55,257 bases of DNA, from the NCBI GenBank assembly GCA_902612125.1, contig CACMBV010000014.1, positions 1 through 55,257 on the forward strand, in the 5' to 3' direction. Shown here one piece after another: positions 33,383 through 43,237 of the stretch. The stretch comes from an uncultured Verrucomicrobiota bacterium. GTDB taxonomy: Bacteria; Verrucomicrobiota; Verrucomicrobiia; Opitutales; Seribacteraceae. The translations under genes were made by a program, and so were the position numbers. Each line of letters begins with the position of its first letter. Position 1 is the first letter of the stretch. A model generated the notes under the pieces. It had not been told where the DNA came from. It saw nothing but the letters and a program-made list of their open reading frames with translations, and did no database searches.

Positions 33383-33411
33383 TTGTCGGCAAATACAACG
33401 AGTTCTATAAA
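33383..33411 (+). promoter_or_regulatory. Candidate promoter for the ACIII cluster
   Basis: TTGTCG (33383-33388) and TATAAA (33406-33411) are separated by exactly 17 bases, matching the sigma70 consensus at 4 of 6 and 5 of 6. The pair lies 80 bases upstream of the actA ATG. It is the best promoter-like element in the 220-base gap, and there is no gap over 60 bases until after the last cytochrome gene, so it could drive the whole set from actA to the terminal cytochrome c. Confidence 0.42.
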
Positions 33412-33490
33412 ATGTATTTGGTGATCTCCTCTCATTTTCTACATTTTAATCACGCGAATTTAATAGTTTCGCCCAACATCTCATTCCAGC

Positions 33491-34231
33491 ATGCGTAACA
33501 TATTTCCTCGTTGGACGAACACCATCCCGGTTAAAATAATTGTTGCACTTAGCTTTATTGGAGGTGCAGTTACTGCGGGCATTACTTACTACGCAACTCC
33601 AAAATACACCCGGGTTGGTTATCAACCCACCCAACCGGTTGAATACAACCACGAATTTCATGCCGGGCAACTCGGTCTTGACTGCCGTTATTGCCACAGC
33701 GGAGTGGATACATCTTCTCACGCCAATGTCCCGGGAGCAAACACCTGTATGTCTTGTCATAAAAATGTAAAGGCAAATTCCCCCCTTTTAGAACCCATAA
33801 GAAACTCTTATTACGGAGAAGACACCAACAAAGACGGTCAACTTTCGGAGGATGAAGACCTCAACGGAGATGGTTTGTTGTCCGCCGGTCCTTCGGTTCC
33901 GTGGGTACGAATTCACAAAACTCCTGACTATGTATATTTCAATCATGCAATTCATGTGAATCGTGGAATAAGTTGTGTGGAATGCCACGGCAGGATTGAT
34001 CAAATGGAAGTAGTCCACCATGCGGAACCGCTGAGTATGTCCTTTTGCCTCGAGTGTCATCGCAACCCTGAGAAATCACTTCGTCCAATGGAAGAAGTAA
34101 CAAATTTAGCTTGGCATGCTCCTCATCAAGAAGGAGAATCTCACGACCTTGCTCAAATTCACGCAGGTTTGCAAATTAAAGAAAATTGGGGCGTTAATCC
34201 ACCACTTAGTTGTACGGGTTGTCACAGATGA
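33491..34231 (+). CDS. actA: ACIII pentaheme cytochrome c subunit ActA with EF-hand insertion
   Basis: This 246-residue protein is the multiheme cytochrome of Alternative Complex III, a quinol:cytochrome c oxidoreductase of the inner membrane. An N-terminal signal anchor (VKIIVALSFIGGAVTAGITY, about 14-33) leads to a periplasmic domain with five CxxCH heme sites: Cys65-His69, Cys86-His90, Cys162-His166, Cys186-His190 and Cys241-His245. This equals the five hemes known for Rhodothermus ActA. Between the second and third site an insertion holds DTNKDGQLSEDE (111-122), a textbook 12-residue EF-hand calcium loop, followed by DLNGDGLLS, a partial second loop. That insertion is not part of ActA proteins as I know them. 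The gene begins the cluster and overlaps actB by 4 bases. Confidence 0.93.
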   Translation: MRNIFPRWTNTIPVKIIVALSFIGGAVTAGITYYATPKYTRVGYQPTQPVEYNHEFHAGQLGLDCRYCHSGVDTSSHANVPGANTCMSCHKNVKANSPLLEPIRNSYYGEDTNKDGQLSEDEDLNGDGLLSAGPSVPWVRIHKTPDYVYFNHAIHVNRGISCVECHGRIDQMEVVHHAEPLSMSFCLECHRNPEKSLRPMEEVTNLAWHAPHQEGESHDLAQIHAGLQIKENWGVNPPLSCTGCHR

Positions 34232-37200
34232 TTCGGGAAAATACCAGTTCCAAAGAAATTCAAGGCAAGCAGTATTGGAAAAGCTTGGACGACTTGGCTG
34301 ACACTCCCGGTTTTCGTTCGTGGGTGAATCAAGAATTTCCTGAAGGTGCCAGCCTAATGGACGGGGTGCAAAGGAGAGGATTTCTTAAAGTCATGGCTGC
34401 TTCCTTCGGTTTGGCCGGTCTAGGCATGACGGGATGCCGTCGTCCGGAGCACGCAATCTTACCTCATGGAAAAAGTCCTGAAGAACTTATTCCCGGAATT
34501 CCCGCTTTTTATTCAAGTGCCCGCCCGTCTTCCGCTGGATTCATCCCTGTCATTGTTGAGTCACACGACGGCCGTCCTACGAAAATTGAAGGAAATCCGA
34601 GTTTTGCATCGAGCGGAGGAAGCACAGACATCTACACTCAAGCCAGTGTTTTGGATCTTTACGATCCTGACCGGGCTCAAGGCTGCTTCATTAATCGAAG
34701 TGAAACCAAGGAAGCTGAATCTTCTTCCAGCTGGAAAAAACACTCATCAGCGGATATTACCGAAAGCCTATCCAAGATAGAGAACCTTGGTCAAGTTGCT
34801 GTTCTCGCTAATCATAGCTCTTCTGTAATCAGAAATTCCCTGTTTTCCCAACTGCAGGACAAAGGCGTTAAAATTTTTAATTTCGAAGCTGTTGATTTAC
34901 TTAATCCTGAAAAAAATCTTGCTAAAATGCTCGGTGCCGAGAAATCTCTCAGAACTTTCCCCGATTTTTCGAATGCGAAAAAAGTTTTATCTCTCGATTC
35001 AGATTTTCTTGGAAACAGGGAACCTAATAGTTGCACAAATACAAAGCAATTTATGCAGGGCCGGAAGATCCACTCTCCTAAAGATTCCAAAAGAATGAAC
35101 CGTTTGTATTCTGTTGAATCTGATCTCACCATCACTGGTGGGGTTGCGGATCATCGACTTCGCTTGTCATCATCTGAAATCGAGGGTTTTACCGCCCTCA
35201 TCCTCATCAATCTCCTCCAATCATCCGGTAACCAAGATAAAAAGTTACTCGAGCACCTTTTCGAATTGTCCAGAGGTTTTGAAAGTCATGAAAAATGGGC
35301 TCAAGAATGTGCAAATGATTTACTCATAAACCCAAAACAATCGCTCGTCATCGCAGGCAGCCATCTGCCTGGTTCGGTTCATCTTCTTACTTATAAAATT
35401 AACCAGACCCTAGGTAACCAAAATACTTGTCTTCAATATTTAGAAGTAAATCACACCGCCGGAAATCTAGCATCGCTTTGTGAATCATTAGAAAATAAGG
35501 AGATAGATACCCTACTATTTATTGGTGGCAATCCGGTTTATCATTGCCCATCCGTTGAATGGACCGATTTGCTCAAGTCTGTCTCCTCCACATATCGGTT
35601 AGGTTCGGCGATTGATGAAACCTCACAAATTTGTGATTTTCATATTGGTCAATCTCATTTTCTGGAATGCTGGGACTTGGGCGAAACCTGGATTCATGAT
35701 ACCTATGTGCCCACCCAACCTTTACTGGCACCTCTTTTCGATACTCTATCTGATCTTGAAATTCTCTCCAGTTTATTCGGTAATATCAAGAAATCGTACG
35801 ATATCGTTAAGGAATATTACGAGAGCAACGCAGATATCTCAGACAATTTTGAGGATTTCCTTAAAATTGGAGTCGCAAATACCAAGCCCTCCACTCTTAA
35901 GACTCTCCCTGATGCAGATTCTGCAATTTTAAAGATTAAAAAGAGAAAGTTCGAGCTTTCGGAATCCTCCCTGGAAGTTTTGCTTACACCTGATTTCCAT
36001 ACTTGGGACGGCCAGTTCTCCAACAATGGGTGGATGATGGAATGTCCGCATCCGATCACCAAGTTGACCTGGGACAACGCGATCCTTATCAGCCCTGTAC
36101 TCGCCAAAAAATTAGAAGCGAAATACCCTGAACTTGGTCTCTTGCCCGATTCCACGATGCTTAACAAGAATGGGCAAATTGCCCCGGACACCGCAGTCTT
36201 CAAGGATGGTAAGCAAAAAGCACCTATTGTAATTTTGGATGTGGGCGATCATCACCAAATTTCAGCACCTCTTTATGTCCAGCCAGGTCTAGCGGACTAT
36301 ACCGTGGTATCCACTATTGGGCAGGGCAGGTCACGCGTCGGCCGAGTTGGGTCAGGTACCGGTTTCAATACCTGTTCGCTTTTGCATTCTGATGCTAATC
36401 GCATTAGCAGTGGAGCTTCCATAAAACCCACTGGAGAGTTTCATATTCTCGCTAATGTACAGGAGCACTGGTCCATGGAAGGCAGGGCTATAGTCCGGGA
36501 AACGAATGCAAAGTATTACGCGGAGCATGAAGATTTCGCACAGCACATGGGTTCCGAGTCACATTCACCGCCCATGTGGGGTAAAGATCAGGGAGCAAGT
36601 CTTGCGGTTAAAGCTAGTACTACCCCAAGAGGCAATTCAGCATACGAACATCCGGACCACACCTACGAACATTCTGAAACTTTTGGACGTCATCAATGGG
36701 GAATGAGCATCGATTTGAATCAGTGTACCGGATGCAGTGCCTGTGTGGTTGCCTGCCAAAGTGAAAACAACATTCCAATTGTCGGAAAAGATCAGGTATT
36801 ACGCGGGCGCGAAATGCATTGGATGCGATTAGACCGTTACTTCAGTTCAGAAGAGAGGAAAGGGGCGGAACTGCCATCCGATGTGCAAGTTTCATTTCAG
36901 GGCGTCGCTTGTATGCACTGTGAGACTGCTCCATGTGAATCAGTCTGTCCTGTTAATGCAACAGTCCATGACGAAGAAGGGCTGAACGCAATGGCATACA
37001 ATCGCTGTGTGGGCACCCGTTATTGTGCAAACAATTGTCCCTACAAAGTGCGCAGATTCAATTTTTTCGACTGGAATAAAAGAGACACCGACGAACTCTA
37101 CAAAGGTCCTCTTGGGGAGAAAAATGATTCCCTTGTCGACATGGGTAAAAATCCGGATGTTACGGTAAGAATGAGGGGGGTCATGGAAAAATGTACCTAC

Positions 37201-37614
37201 TGTGTTCAAAGAATTCAGGAGTCTAAGATTCGTGTTAAGGTTAATGCACAGAGAAAAGCAAAACTAGCAACAGGCAAGGACGGGGCAGATTTCACATTGG
37301 AGGAAAAGGATTTAAAAGTTCCTGACGGTACCATCAAGACCGCCTGTCAGCAAGTATGTCCATCCGATGCCATTGCATTTGGAGACTTAAGTGATCCTGA
37401 AAGTGTAGTGAGTAAATTAAAGAACAACCCTCGGGATTACTCTGTTTTGGGATACCTGAATACCCGTCCTCGAACCACTTTTCTGGCTAAAGTTCGTAAT
37501 CCCAACCCCAATATGCCGGATTACAATAAAAAACCGCACGCCTACCGTGAATACAGCGACAAAGCTTACCCTGCAAAAAAGGATAAATCTAAAATGGAGA
37601 GCCAATCCTATTGA
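34228..37614 (+). CDS. actB: ACIII iron-sulfur/molybdopterin-like subunit ActB
   Basis: This 1,128-residue periplasmic subunit fuses a molybdopterin oxidoreductase-like domain (about 70-760) with a C-terminal four-cluster ferredoxin-like domain (about 820-1060). The twin-arginine signal is [17 protein letters not shown] (Arg49-Arg50), followed by a lipobox-like GMTGC with Cys70. FeS ligands are visible in [12 protein letters not shown] (from Cys833), [14 protein letters not shown] (from Cys895), [21 protein letters not shown] and CQQVCPSDA. The first domain carries no molybdenum in characterised ACIII. The ATG at 34228 overlaps the actA stop by 4 bases and is preferred over a TTG six codons earlier. 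Like its homologues it should hand electrons between quinol-site subunits and hemes. Confidence 0.95.
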   Translation: MIRENTSSKEIQGKQYWKSLDDLADTPGFRSWVNQEFPEGASLMDGVQRRGFLKVMAASFGLAGLGMTGCRRPEHAILPHGKSPEELIPGIPAFYSSARPSSAGFIPVIVESHDGRPTKIEGNPSFASSGGSTDIYTQASVLDLYDPDRAQGCFINRSETKEAESSSSWKKHSSADITESLSKIENLGQVAVLANHSSSVIRNSLFSQLQDKGVKIFNFEAVDLLNPEKNLAKMLGAEKSLRTFPDFSNAKKVLSLDSDFLGNREPNSCTNTKQFMQGRKIHSPKDSKRMNRLYSVESDLTITGGVADHRLRLSSSEIEGFTALILINLLQSSGNQDKKLLEHLFELSRGFESHEKWAQECANDLLINPKQSLVIAGSHLPGSVHLLTYKINQTLGNQNTCLQYLEVNHTAGNLASLCESLENKEIDTLLFIGGNPVYHCPSVEWTDLLKSVSSTYRLGSAIDETSQICDFHIGQSHFLECWDLGETWIHDTYVPTQPLLAPLFDTLSDLEILSSLFGNIKKSYDIVKEYYESNADISDNFEDFLKIGVANTKPSTLKTLPDADSAILKIKKRKFELSESSLEVLLTPDFHTWDGQFSNNGWMMECPHPITKLTWDNAILISPVLAKKLEAKYPELGLLPDSTMLNKNGQIAPDTAVFKDGKQKAPIVILDVGDHHQISAPLYVQPGLADYTVVSTIGQGRSRVGRVGSGTGFNTCSLLHSDANRISSGASIKPTGEFHILANVQEHWSMEGRAIVRETNAKYYAEHEDFAQHMGSESHSPPMWGKDQGASLAVKASTTPRGNSAYEHPDHTYEHSETFGRHQWGMSIDLNQCTGCSACVVACQSENNIPIVGKDQVLRGREMHWMRLDRYFSSEERKGAELPSDVQVSFQGVACMHCETAPCESVCPVNATVHDEEGLNAMAYNRCVGTRYCANNCPYKVRRFNFFDWNKRDTDELYKGPLGEKNDSLVDMGKNPDVTVRMRGVMEKCTYCVQRIQESKIRVKVNAQRKAKLATGKDGADFTLEEKDLKVPDGTIKTACQQVCPSDAIAFGDLSDPESVVSKLKNNPRDYSVLGYLNTRPRTTFLAKVRNPNPNMPDYNKKPHAYREYSDKAYPAKKDKSKMESQSY

Positions 37615-37616
37615 TC

Positions 37617-39029
37617 ATGGCAACGGTTAGCGAAAAAACTGAAGCACCCGCTATTCTGGCTAAGATAAAGCCAGCACCATGGAAAGACGCCCCCCTTGTA
37701 GAAAATCGTAGGTCCTTCCATTGGGTTACTGAAAAGATTTGTGGCATCGTCGAGTCCAAGACCCCAACTTGGTGGTGGTGGTGCTTTATCACTGCACTTT
37801 CCATTGCCAGTTTTACAGGTATGGGATTAGTGTACCTTGTTTCAACTGGTGTTGGGGTTTGGGGAAATAACAACCCTGTTAATTGGGGTTGGGCCATCGT
37901 AAATTTTGTTTTTTGGATTGGCATTGGACATGCCGGAACTTTGATTTCCGCCATTCTTTGTCTACTCAAACAAAAGTGGAGAACTTCAATCAATCGAGCA
38001 TCCGAAGCCATGACTGTTTTCGCAGTGCTCTGTGCCGGCATTTTCCCTCTCTTTCATGTTGGCAGGGTGTGGTTTGCTTGGTGGCTTTTCCCCATTCCCA
38101 ACGCAAATGCGATATGGCCACAATTTCGAAGTCCTTTGGAATGGGATGTTTTCGCCGTTTCCACCTACGCCACAGTTTCCATACTATTTTGGTACATGGG
38201 CATGATCCCCGATCTTGCGGTCATCCGTGACCGGGCTAAGGAAACTTGGAGAAAGTACTTTTACGGCATCCTCTCCATGGGATGGAGAAATGCTAACAAT
38301 CACTGGAGAAACTTTGAAATGGCTTACCTTCTGCTGGCAGGTCTTTCCACCCCTTTGGTTCTTTCCGTTCATACTATCGTTTCCTTTGACTTCGCCGTAG
38401 CCAACTTGCCGGGTTGGCACACGACCATTTTTCCTCCTTATTTTGTTGCTGGTGCTATTTTTTCAGGATTCGGAATGGTGCTCACTCTACTTCTTCCCGT
38501 TCGTGCTATGTATGGACTGCACGATCTGATTACTCAAAAACACATTGATAATATCTGTAAAATTACATTGGCGACTGGCAGTATGGTTGGTTATGCCTAT
38601 TCCATGGAATTCTTTATTGCCTGGTATGGAGCAAATCCATACGAGGGGTTTGCTTTCATCAATCGTGCTTTTGGCAATTACTGGTGGTCATATTGGATCA
38701 TGGTTTCCTGTAATGTTATTTGCCCGCAGTTATTCTGGTTTAAGAAAATTCGGGAAAATACACCTCTGGTTTGGATAATATCTATTTTTGTGAACATCGG
38801 GATGTGGTTTGAAAGATTTGTTATTGCTAACACAACCCTCTCTCGTGATTTTCTTCCTTCAAGCTGGGGATATTACTCGCCAACTGTCGTTGACATCTTC
38901 ACTTTCTTCGGCACTTTCGGCTTCTTTTCAGTTCTCTTTCTTCTTTTTCTAAGGTTCCTCCCTCTTATGCCCATGGCGGAAGTAAAATCGGTTATGCCCC
39001 AAGCGGACCCACACGGAGGTAAGCATTGA
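37617..39029 (+). CDS. actC: ACIII quinol-binding NrfD-like membrane subunit ActC
   Basis: This 470-residue integral membrane protein belongs to the NrfD/PsrC family with about ten helices. Recognisable segments are [20 protein letters not shown] (first helix region), [20 protein letters not shown] with the conserved His, [40 protein letters not shown] and [17 protein letters not shown]. In ACIII this subunit holds the quinol oxidation site. The ATG at 37617 begins 2 bases after the actB stop; a TTG two codons earlier is less likely. The C-terminus is short and ends HGGKH. Spacing to actD is 6 bases. Confidence 0.95.
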   Translation: MATVSEKTEAPAILAKIKPAPWKDAPLVENRRSFHWVTEKICGIVESKTPTWWWWCFITALSIASFTGMGLVYLVSTGVGVWGNNNPVNWGWAIVNFVFWIGIGHAGTLISAILCLLKQKWRTSINRASEAMTVFAVLCAGIFPLFHVGRVWFAWWLFPIPNANAIWPQFRSPLEWDVFAVSTYATVSILFWYMGMIPDLAVIRDRAKETWRKYFYGILSMGWRNANNHWRNFEMAYLLLAGLSTPLVLSVHTIVSFDFAVANLPGWHTTIFPPYFVAGAIFSGFGMVLTLLLPVRAMYGLHDLITQKHIDNICKITLATGSMVGYAYSMEFFIAWYGANPYEGFAFINRAFGNYWWSYWIMVSCNVICPQLFWFKKIRENTPLVWIISIFVNIGMWFERFVIANTTLSRDFLPSSWGYYSPTVVDIFTFFGTFGFFSVLFLLFLRFLPLMPMAEVKSVMPQADPHGGKH

Positions 39030-39035
39030 TAATTT

Positions 39036-39587
39036 ATGAGTACGGTCATGGACATTAAGTATGGTATCTCGGCCACCTTTAATTCGGCCAAAGATATATA
39101 TATAGCGGCAGGAAAAGTCCGTGATAAGGGATACAATAACTGGGAATGTTACACCCCAATTCCAATCCACGGGTTGGATGGGCAGATGGGATATCCAAGA
39201 TCCAAGGTGCCCTGCTTTACTCTCGCTGGTGGTATAACTGGATTTTTTACGGGTATGCTTATTGTTTGGTACATGAACTCCTTTGATTATCCTCTAATTG
39301 TTGGGGGCAAACCCTATTTCAGTCCAATTTTTCCGTTTCCAGTCTTTTATGAGTTAACCATCCTTTTCGCTGCCTTCGGAACTTTATTTGGGATGTTTTT
39401 TCTGAACCGTTTGCCTCGACACAACCACCCCATCTTTGAACACAAAGGTTTCGGAAGGACTGGTGATGATAGGTTTATGATCGTTATTGAAGTGGAAGAC
39501 CCTCAATTTGATGAGCAAGAAACCGAATCTTTTTTGAAGGATCTCGGTGGCAAATCTGTTAACATTATTCGCGAACCCATTGATTAG
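39036..39587 (+). CDS. actD: ACIII membrane subunit ActD (DUF3341)
   Basis: This 183-residue protein matches the DUF3341 family. The N-terminal cytoplasmic part contains YGISATFNSAKDIYIAAGKV and WECYTPIPIHGLD; two membrane helices follow at about 60-82 (FTLAGGITGFFTGMLIVWYM) and 101-123 (FPVFYELTILFAAFGTLFGM); and the C-terminal part, FMIVIEVEDPQFDEQETESF, is typical. It is a structural subunit of ACIII with no cofactor. It sits between actC and actE with 6 and 0 bases between genes, as in other ACIII operons. Confidence 0.93.
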   Translation: MSTVMDIKYGISATFNSAKDIYIAAGKVRDKGYNNWECYTPIPIHGLDGQMGYPRSKVPCFTLAGGITGFFTGMLIVWYMNSFDYPLIVGGKPYFSPIFPFPVFYELTILFAAFGTLFGMFFLNRLPRHNHPIFEHKGFGRTGDDRFMIVIEVEDPQFDEQETESFLKDLGGKSVNIIREPID

Positions 39588-40253
39588 ATGAGATTTTTCA
39601 TTCCGATTTTCTTCGTACTGGTTGTCACTATTGTCTCAATTATGGGATTCCGTGGCGATTTCACAGAAAACACTCCTCTAGAAGTTTTTCCGGACATGGA
39701 CAGACAGGCCAAATTCAAGTCGCAGACACAAAATAATTTATTTGGTGACAAAAAGGCAGATCGCCTGCCTGTTCCAGGAACCGCGATTCGTGGTACCGCC
39801 GTTGAACTGAGTAATGTATTTTTGGAAAAGCCTTCCTTCCACACCTTAGCCTTTAGAACTGGTAAAAACGAGGATGGGTCCTGGGTTCAACAAATACCTG
39901 ATGAGGCTTCAGTTGATATGTCGCTCATGCGTTTAGGCAAAGAAAGGTATGGTATCCATTGTTCCGTTTGCCATGGAGAATATGGAAATGGACAGGGTGT
40001 TATTTCTCAATTTGGACTCGCTCCCAGAAACCTTTCGGATTCTTCAAATTCAGGCACTTATTTAGAATCCGCGGCACCTTGGTCAGATGGCCAGATTTTT
40101 CACGCGATCAGCATGGGTTCCGCATCTGGAATTATGTTAGGACTTAAGGATAAACTTTCACCTAAAGAAAGATGGGCCATCGTACTTTATGTACGAGCCC
40201 TGCAGTCATATGTTAGCAATGCAACCGATCAAACTCTATCAGCAAGCAAATAA
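39588..40253 (+). CDS. actE: ACIII monoheme cytochrome c subunit ActE
   Basis: This 221-residue subunit has an N-terminal anchor (FFIPIFFVLVVTIVSIMGF), then a periplasmic domain with one heme site, HCSVCHGEYGNGQG (Cys at about 123 and 126). The segment RLPVPGTAIRGT just after the anchor is characteristic of ActE. SMGSASGIMLGL follows, where Met is the likely axial ligand, and the domain ends in KERWAIVLYVRALQS. It passes electrons out of ACIII. The ATG directly follows the actD stop. No lipobox is apparent, so it is anchored by the uncleaved helix. Confidence 0.93.
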   Translation: MRFFIPIFFVLVVTIVSIMGFRGDFTENTPLEVFPDMDRQAKFKSQTQNNLFGDKKADRLPVPGTAIRGTAVELSNVFLEKPSFHTLAFRTGKNEDGSWVQQIPDEASVDMSLMRLGKERYGIHCSVCHGEYGNGQGVISQFGLAPRNLSDSSNSGTYLESAAPWSDGQIFHAISMGSASGIMLGLKDKLSPKERWAIVLYVRALQSYVSNATDQTLSASK

Positions 40254-40258
40254 TTGCA

Positions 40259-41566
40259 ATGAGTGCTCTAGTTAAGGAAGATACTGAATCAGGATTTGAT
40301 TTGCAGACCAAACTTTTGGGCGGAACCTTACTCGGATTGGGAGTTGGTTTAATTGGTTTACTGTACGGTTTGGCATCTGGAGACAAGAGCCCTTTTCTCG
40401 GCTGGCTTTGGGCTTCATCCTTCTGGTTAAGCATAGCCATTGGGCTGTTGATGTTAATTATGATTTTTCGGATCTTCAATTCTCGCTGGACTCCCATAGT
40501 CCGCAGACAGCAGGAACATGGTCTCGCTGCATTTCCTTGGCTGGGTTTATGTCTTCTTCCTTTGTTGCTTGTTGGATGGGTGGGCGGAGACCAGTCGGGC
40601 ATACTCTGGACTTGGATTAACCCTGAGGCTCAAACAATTGAAGCACTTAGTGTAACCACCGTATCTGAAGATGTGCTTCACCAGAAAAAAGCGGGTTATC
40701 TCAACCTCGGCTTTTTTACCCTTAGGCTTATCGCTTATTTTGGGATATTTTGTGGACTAAGTTACTGGCTTAGAAAAGTCTCCTTTAATCAGGATAAAGA
40801 TGGTGATCCGATGTGGTCACACATGGGTATGAAAATTTCTGCGGCTGGTATCCCAGCAGCTGCCTTAGCCCTAACCTTTGGTGCTTTCGATTTGTTTATG
40901 AGCCTTGAATACCAATGGTTTTCGACTATGTACGGGGTTTGGTATTTTGCTTCGGGCATACGATCTGCCCTTGCAGTCACGATTATTGCTTGCTTTTATC
41001 TTTCTTCCAAGAAGCGGGTCTTAGATGGAATCTACAAGCAAGCTCACCAGTACGACCTCGCCTGCCTGTCTCTCGCATTCACTGTTTTTTGGGCCTACAT
41101 TAGCTTTTCTCAATATTTCCTCATCTACAGTGCCAATATTCCTGAAGAAACTTTTTGGTATGTAATCAGAGAAATCAATCCAAACACTGGCGAGCAGTCA
41201 GGGTGGTTTTGGGTTAGCATGGGACTAATTTTTGGTCACTTTTTCTTTCCTTTTCTCTATCTACTTTTCTATCAAAATAAAGTAAACGGTCCCCGTCTCG
41301 TCTTCATTGTTTCCTGGATTCTTGTTTTCCACCTGCTCGATTTATATTGGAACATCATTCCAGGGCGTGAAATCTCTCCCGGTGCCTATGTAGGGTACGA
41401 AGCTCGTCCAGTATTAGGCACGCATTTAATCTGGGGTCTCTTCAGTTTTGTCGGCATTGGATGTCTATGTTCATGGAGTGTAGTTAAGAGTTTTACTTCT
41501 CAATCCGCAGAAATAATTCCGATCCGGGATCCAAGGATTTTGGATTCTCTTCACCATCATGAGTGA
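40259..41566 (+). CDS. actF: ACIII membrane subunit ActF
   Basis: This 435-residue polytopic protein has about ten hydrophobic helices and is the second large membrane subunit of ACIII, distantly related to ActC. Landmarks are LLGGTLLGLGVGLIGLLYGL (first helix), IFNSRWTPIVRRQQE, LNLGFFTLRLIAYFGIF, AFDLFMSLEYQWFSTMYGVW and FSQYFLIYSANIPEETFWY, all in positions usual for ActF. It lacks a quinol site in characterised complexes. The gene overlaps the next small gene by 8 bases (ATGAGTGA), which suggests that the small gene belongs to the complex. Confidence 0.92.
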   Translation: MSALVKEDTESGFDLQTKLLGGTLLGLGVGLIGLLYGLASGDKSPFLGWLWASSFWLSIAIGLLMLIMIFRIFNSRWTPIVRRQQEHGLAAFPWLGLCLLPLLLVGWVGGDQSGILWTWINPEAQTIEALSVTTVSEDVLHQKKAGYLNLGFFTLRLIAYFGIFCGLSYWLRKVSFNQDKDGDPMWSHMGMKISAAGIPAAALALTFGAFDLFMSLEYQWFSTMYGVWYFASGIRSALAVTIIACFYLSSKKRVLDGIYKQAHQYDLACLSLAFTVFWAYISFSQYFLIYSANIPEETFWYVIREINPNTGEQSGWFWVSMGLIFGHFFFPFLYLLFYQNKVNGPRLVFIVSWILVFHLLDLYWNIIPGREISPGAYVGYEARPVLGTHLIWGLFSFVGIGCLCSWSVVKSFTSQSAEIIPIRDPRILDSLHHHE

Positions 41567-41843
41567 TTCTGATTTGAACAAAGCTGACGGTTGCGACATC
41601 TTCTTTTCGCTACTTATTGTTATTTTATTGCTTGCAGGTTTTTTTATCTTTCAATCGGTCACTGAACCAGATCAACCTCTGGAAGTGGACAATAAAACTA
41701 CAAAAACCAGAATGGAGAAAATCGCCAAGCACGAAGCGATTGACTCAGTATACAATTTAACAATCGATACTTTTCATATGGACAATAATTCCTCTATGGA
41801 AAAAGTGATGTCCCAAGTTATCAATCAATACACAGGAAAGTGA
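41559..41843 (+). CDS. Small single-helix membrane protein between ActF and CcoN-like subunit
   Basis: This 94-residue protein has one N-terminal helix (IFFSLLIVILLLAGFFIFQS, about 15-34) and a polar C-terminal part of about 60 residues without Cys or heme motif. The polar part contains charged helices (KTRMEKIAKHEA) and Asn/Ser/Met-rich residues (FHMDNNSSMEKVMSQVI). Its ATG overlaps actF by 8 bases and its stop overlaps the CcoN-like start by 4 bases, so it is translationally locked between the two membrane complexes. It resembles neither CcoQ nor CcoS. A linking or assembly role between ACIII and the following subunits is an inference from position alone. Confidence 0.7.
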   Translation: MSDSDLNKADGCDIFFSLLIVILLLAGFFIFQSVTEPDQPLEVDNKTTKTRMEKIAKHEAIDSVYNLTIDTFHMDNNSSMEKVMSQVINQYTGK

Positions 41844-43237
41844 AGAAAAATCCAGAACAAGAGATCGACCAGTCTGCTAGGTTTGCATTCTCTTTCTTCG
41901 TGGCTTCGGCAGGCTTATGGCTATTAGCCGCCGCATTGCTTGCTTACATTGCTGCTGCTAAACTTACTGATCCTCTTTTCTTATCATCATTGGAATTTTT
42001 CACATACGGTAAAATCAAAGTTTCTCAGGCAAATGCTTTTGTCTATGGATGGGGGGGGAATTCTATTTTTGCAGTAAGTTTGTGGATTATTGCCAGATTG
42101 TCCCAATCACTGGTTCGCGGATCAATCTTTCTCATTTTTGCCGGAGCGATTTGGAACTTATCGATAACCTTTGGCCTACTCGGAATATTAGATGGTCACA
42201 TGTTGGGACACGAACTGCTTGAAATGCCAAAACAAGTTTGGCCCGCTCTGCTTGTTTCTTATTTAATCATCGCATTTATAATTTTTGTGGTATTCAGGAG
42301 TCGCAAGCAAAAGGTTACGATCGCCCCGCAATGGTTTATCATTGCTGCACTGATTTGGTTTCCCTGTCTTTTTTTGTTTGGATGGAGCGGATTGGAACTT
42401 AATCCTGGTCGTGGAACCCTGCAATCAATCCTTTCCATATGGTTTGGCCAAAATGTTATTTGGTTATGGTTAACACCCGTGGCCCTAGGATGTGCCTACT
42501 ATATCATACCCTCTGTTTTAAACCGTCCGATTGATAAATACTACCTGGCAGTTTTTGGTTTTTGGTGCATTGCCGGGCTTGCTCCCTGGTCTGTGGTCCA
42601 TCATTTGGAGGGGGGACCCGTTCCGATGTGGGTTCCTGCCATCGGTACTGTGATGAGTATCGCAATGGTCTTCCCAATTGCAGTCGCCTCAACTAATTTT
42701 CATTCCACGGCTTTTCAGGATGTCTCCAAGGTATGGAATTACTTGCCCTTACGTTTTGTTATTTTCGGTACATTGTCCTATACCATTTCCAGCTATATTG
42801 GAGTCATTTTTTCATTGCCAGCGGTAGCTAAACTTACCCAATTTTCAATCATCAATGAATTTCATTTCAATCAGCGAGTTTATGGTTTCTTCAGTATGAT
42901 AATCTTTGGGATTGTTTATCATATTCTTCCGCAGATTACCGGTAGGGAAATCGGAACTGCCGCTAAAAACTTTCACTTTTGGACATCCGCCTTGGGAGTT
43001 TTCGCACTTTTACTAGCCTATTTGGTTGGTGGTTTAACTCATGGAGTTTTAGGGCAACAACCTTCTCTAGCCTGGGCAACTGTGATTGAATCCGTCAAGC
43101 CATATTTCCTGATAACTGAATATGCTTTCCTCATCCTAGGATTTTCCCAGCTCGTGTTTGTACTCAATTTATGGAAAGTCCTTGTACCAAATCCCTTTGC
43201 ATCTTCCGATCGTCAAGCCAATCTTAAGACCGCCTGA
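41840..43237 (+). CDS. CcoN-like heme-copper oxidase subunit I lacking several metal ligands
   Basis: This 465-residue membrane protein of about twelve helices aligns throughout with cbb3 oxidase subunit I (CcoN). In hand alignment to Pseudomonas stutzeri CcoN, the low-spin heme b ligands are replaced: His60 by Gln63 (KVSQANAFVYGWGGN) and His347 by Asn344 (EFHFNQRVYGF). The CuB ligand His207 is replaced by Gln204 (WFGQNVIWLW), and the Tyr251 cross-linked to it by Ala248. The other CuB pair (His254-His255 in WSVVHHLEGG) and the high-spin heme ligand (His342) remain. So it may bind one heme but is unlikely to be a normal oxygen reductase. The start is GTG at 41840, overlapping the small gene; the end overlaps the next ATG by 1 base. 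The family call is sure, the activity unknown. Confidence 0.88.
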   Translation: MKKNPEQEIDQSARFAFSFFVASAGLWLLAAALLAYIAAAKLTDPLFLSSLEFFTYGKIKVSQANAFVYGWGGNSIFAVSLWIIARLSQSLVRGSIFLIFAGAIWNLSITFGLLGILDGHMLGHELLEMPKQVWPALLVSYLIIAFIIFVVFRSRKQKVTIAPQWFIIAALIWFPCLFLFGWSGLELNPGRGTLQSILSIWFGQNVIWLWLTPVALGCAYYIIPSVLNRPIDKYYLAVFGFWCIAGLAPWSVVHHLEGGPVPMWVPAIGTVMSIAMVFPIAVASTNFHSTAFQDVSKVWNYLPLRFVIFGTLSYTISSYIGVIFSLPAVAKLTQFSIINEFHFNQRVYGFFSMIIFGIVYHILPQITGREIGTAAKNFHFWTSALGVFALLLAYLVGGLTHGVLGQQPSLAWATVIESVKPYFLITEYAFLILGFSQLVFVLNLWKVLVPNPFASSDRQANLKTA

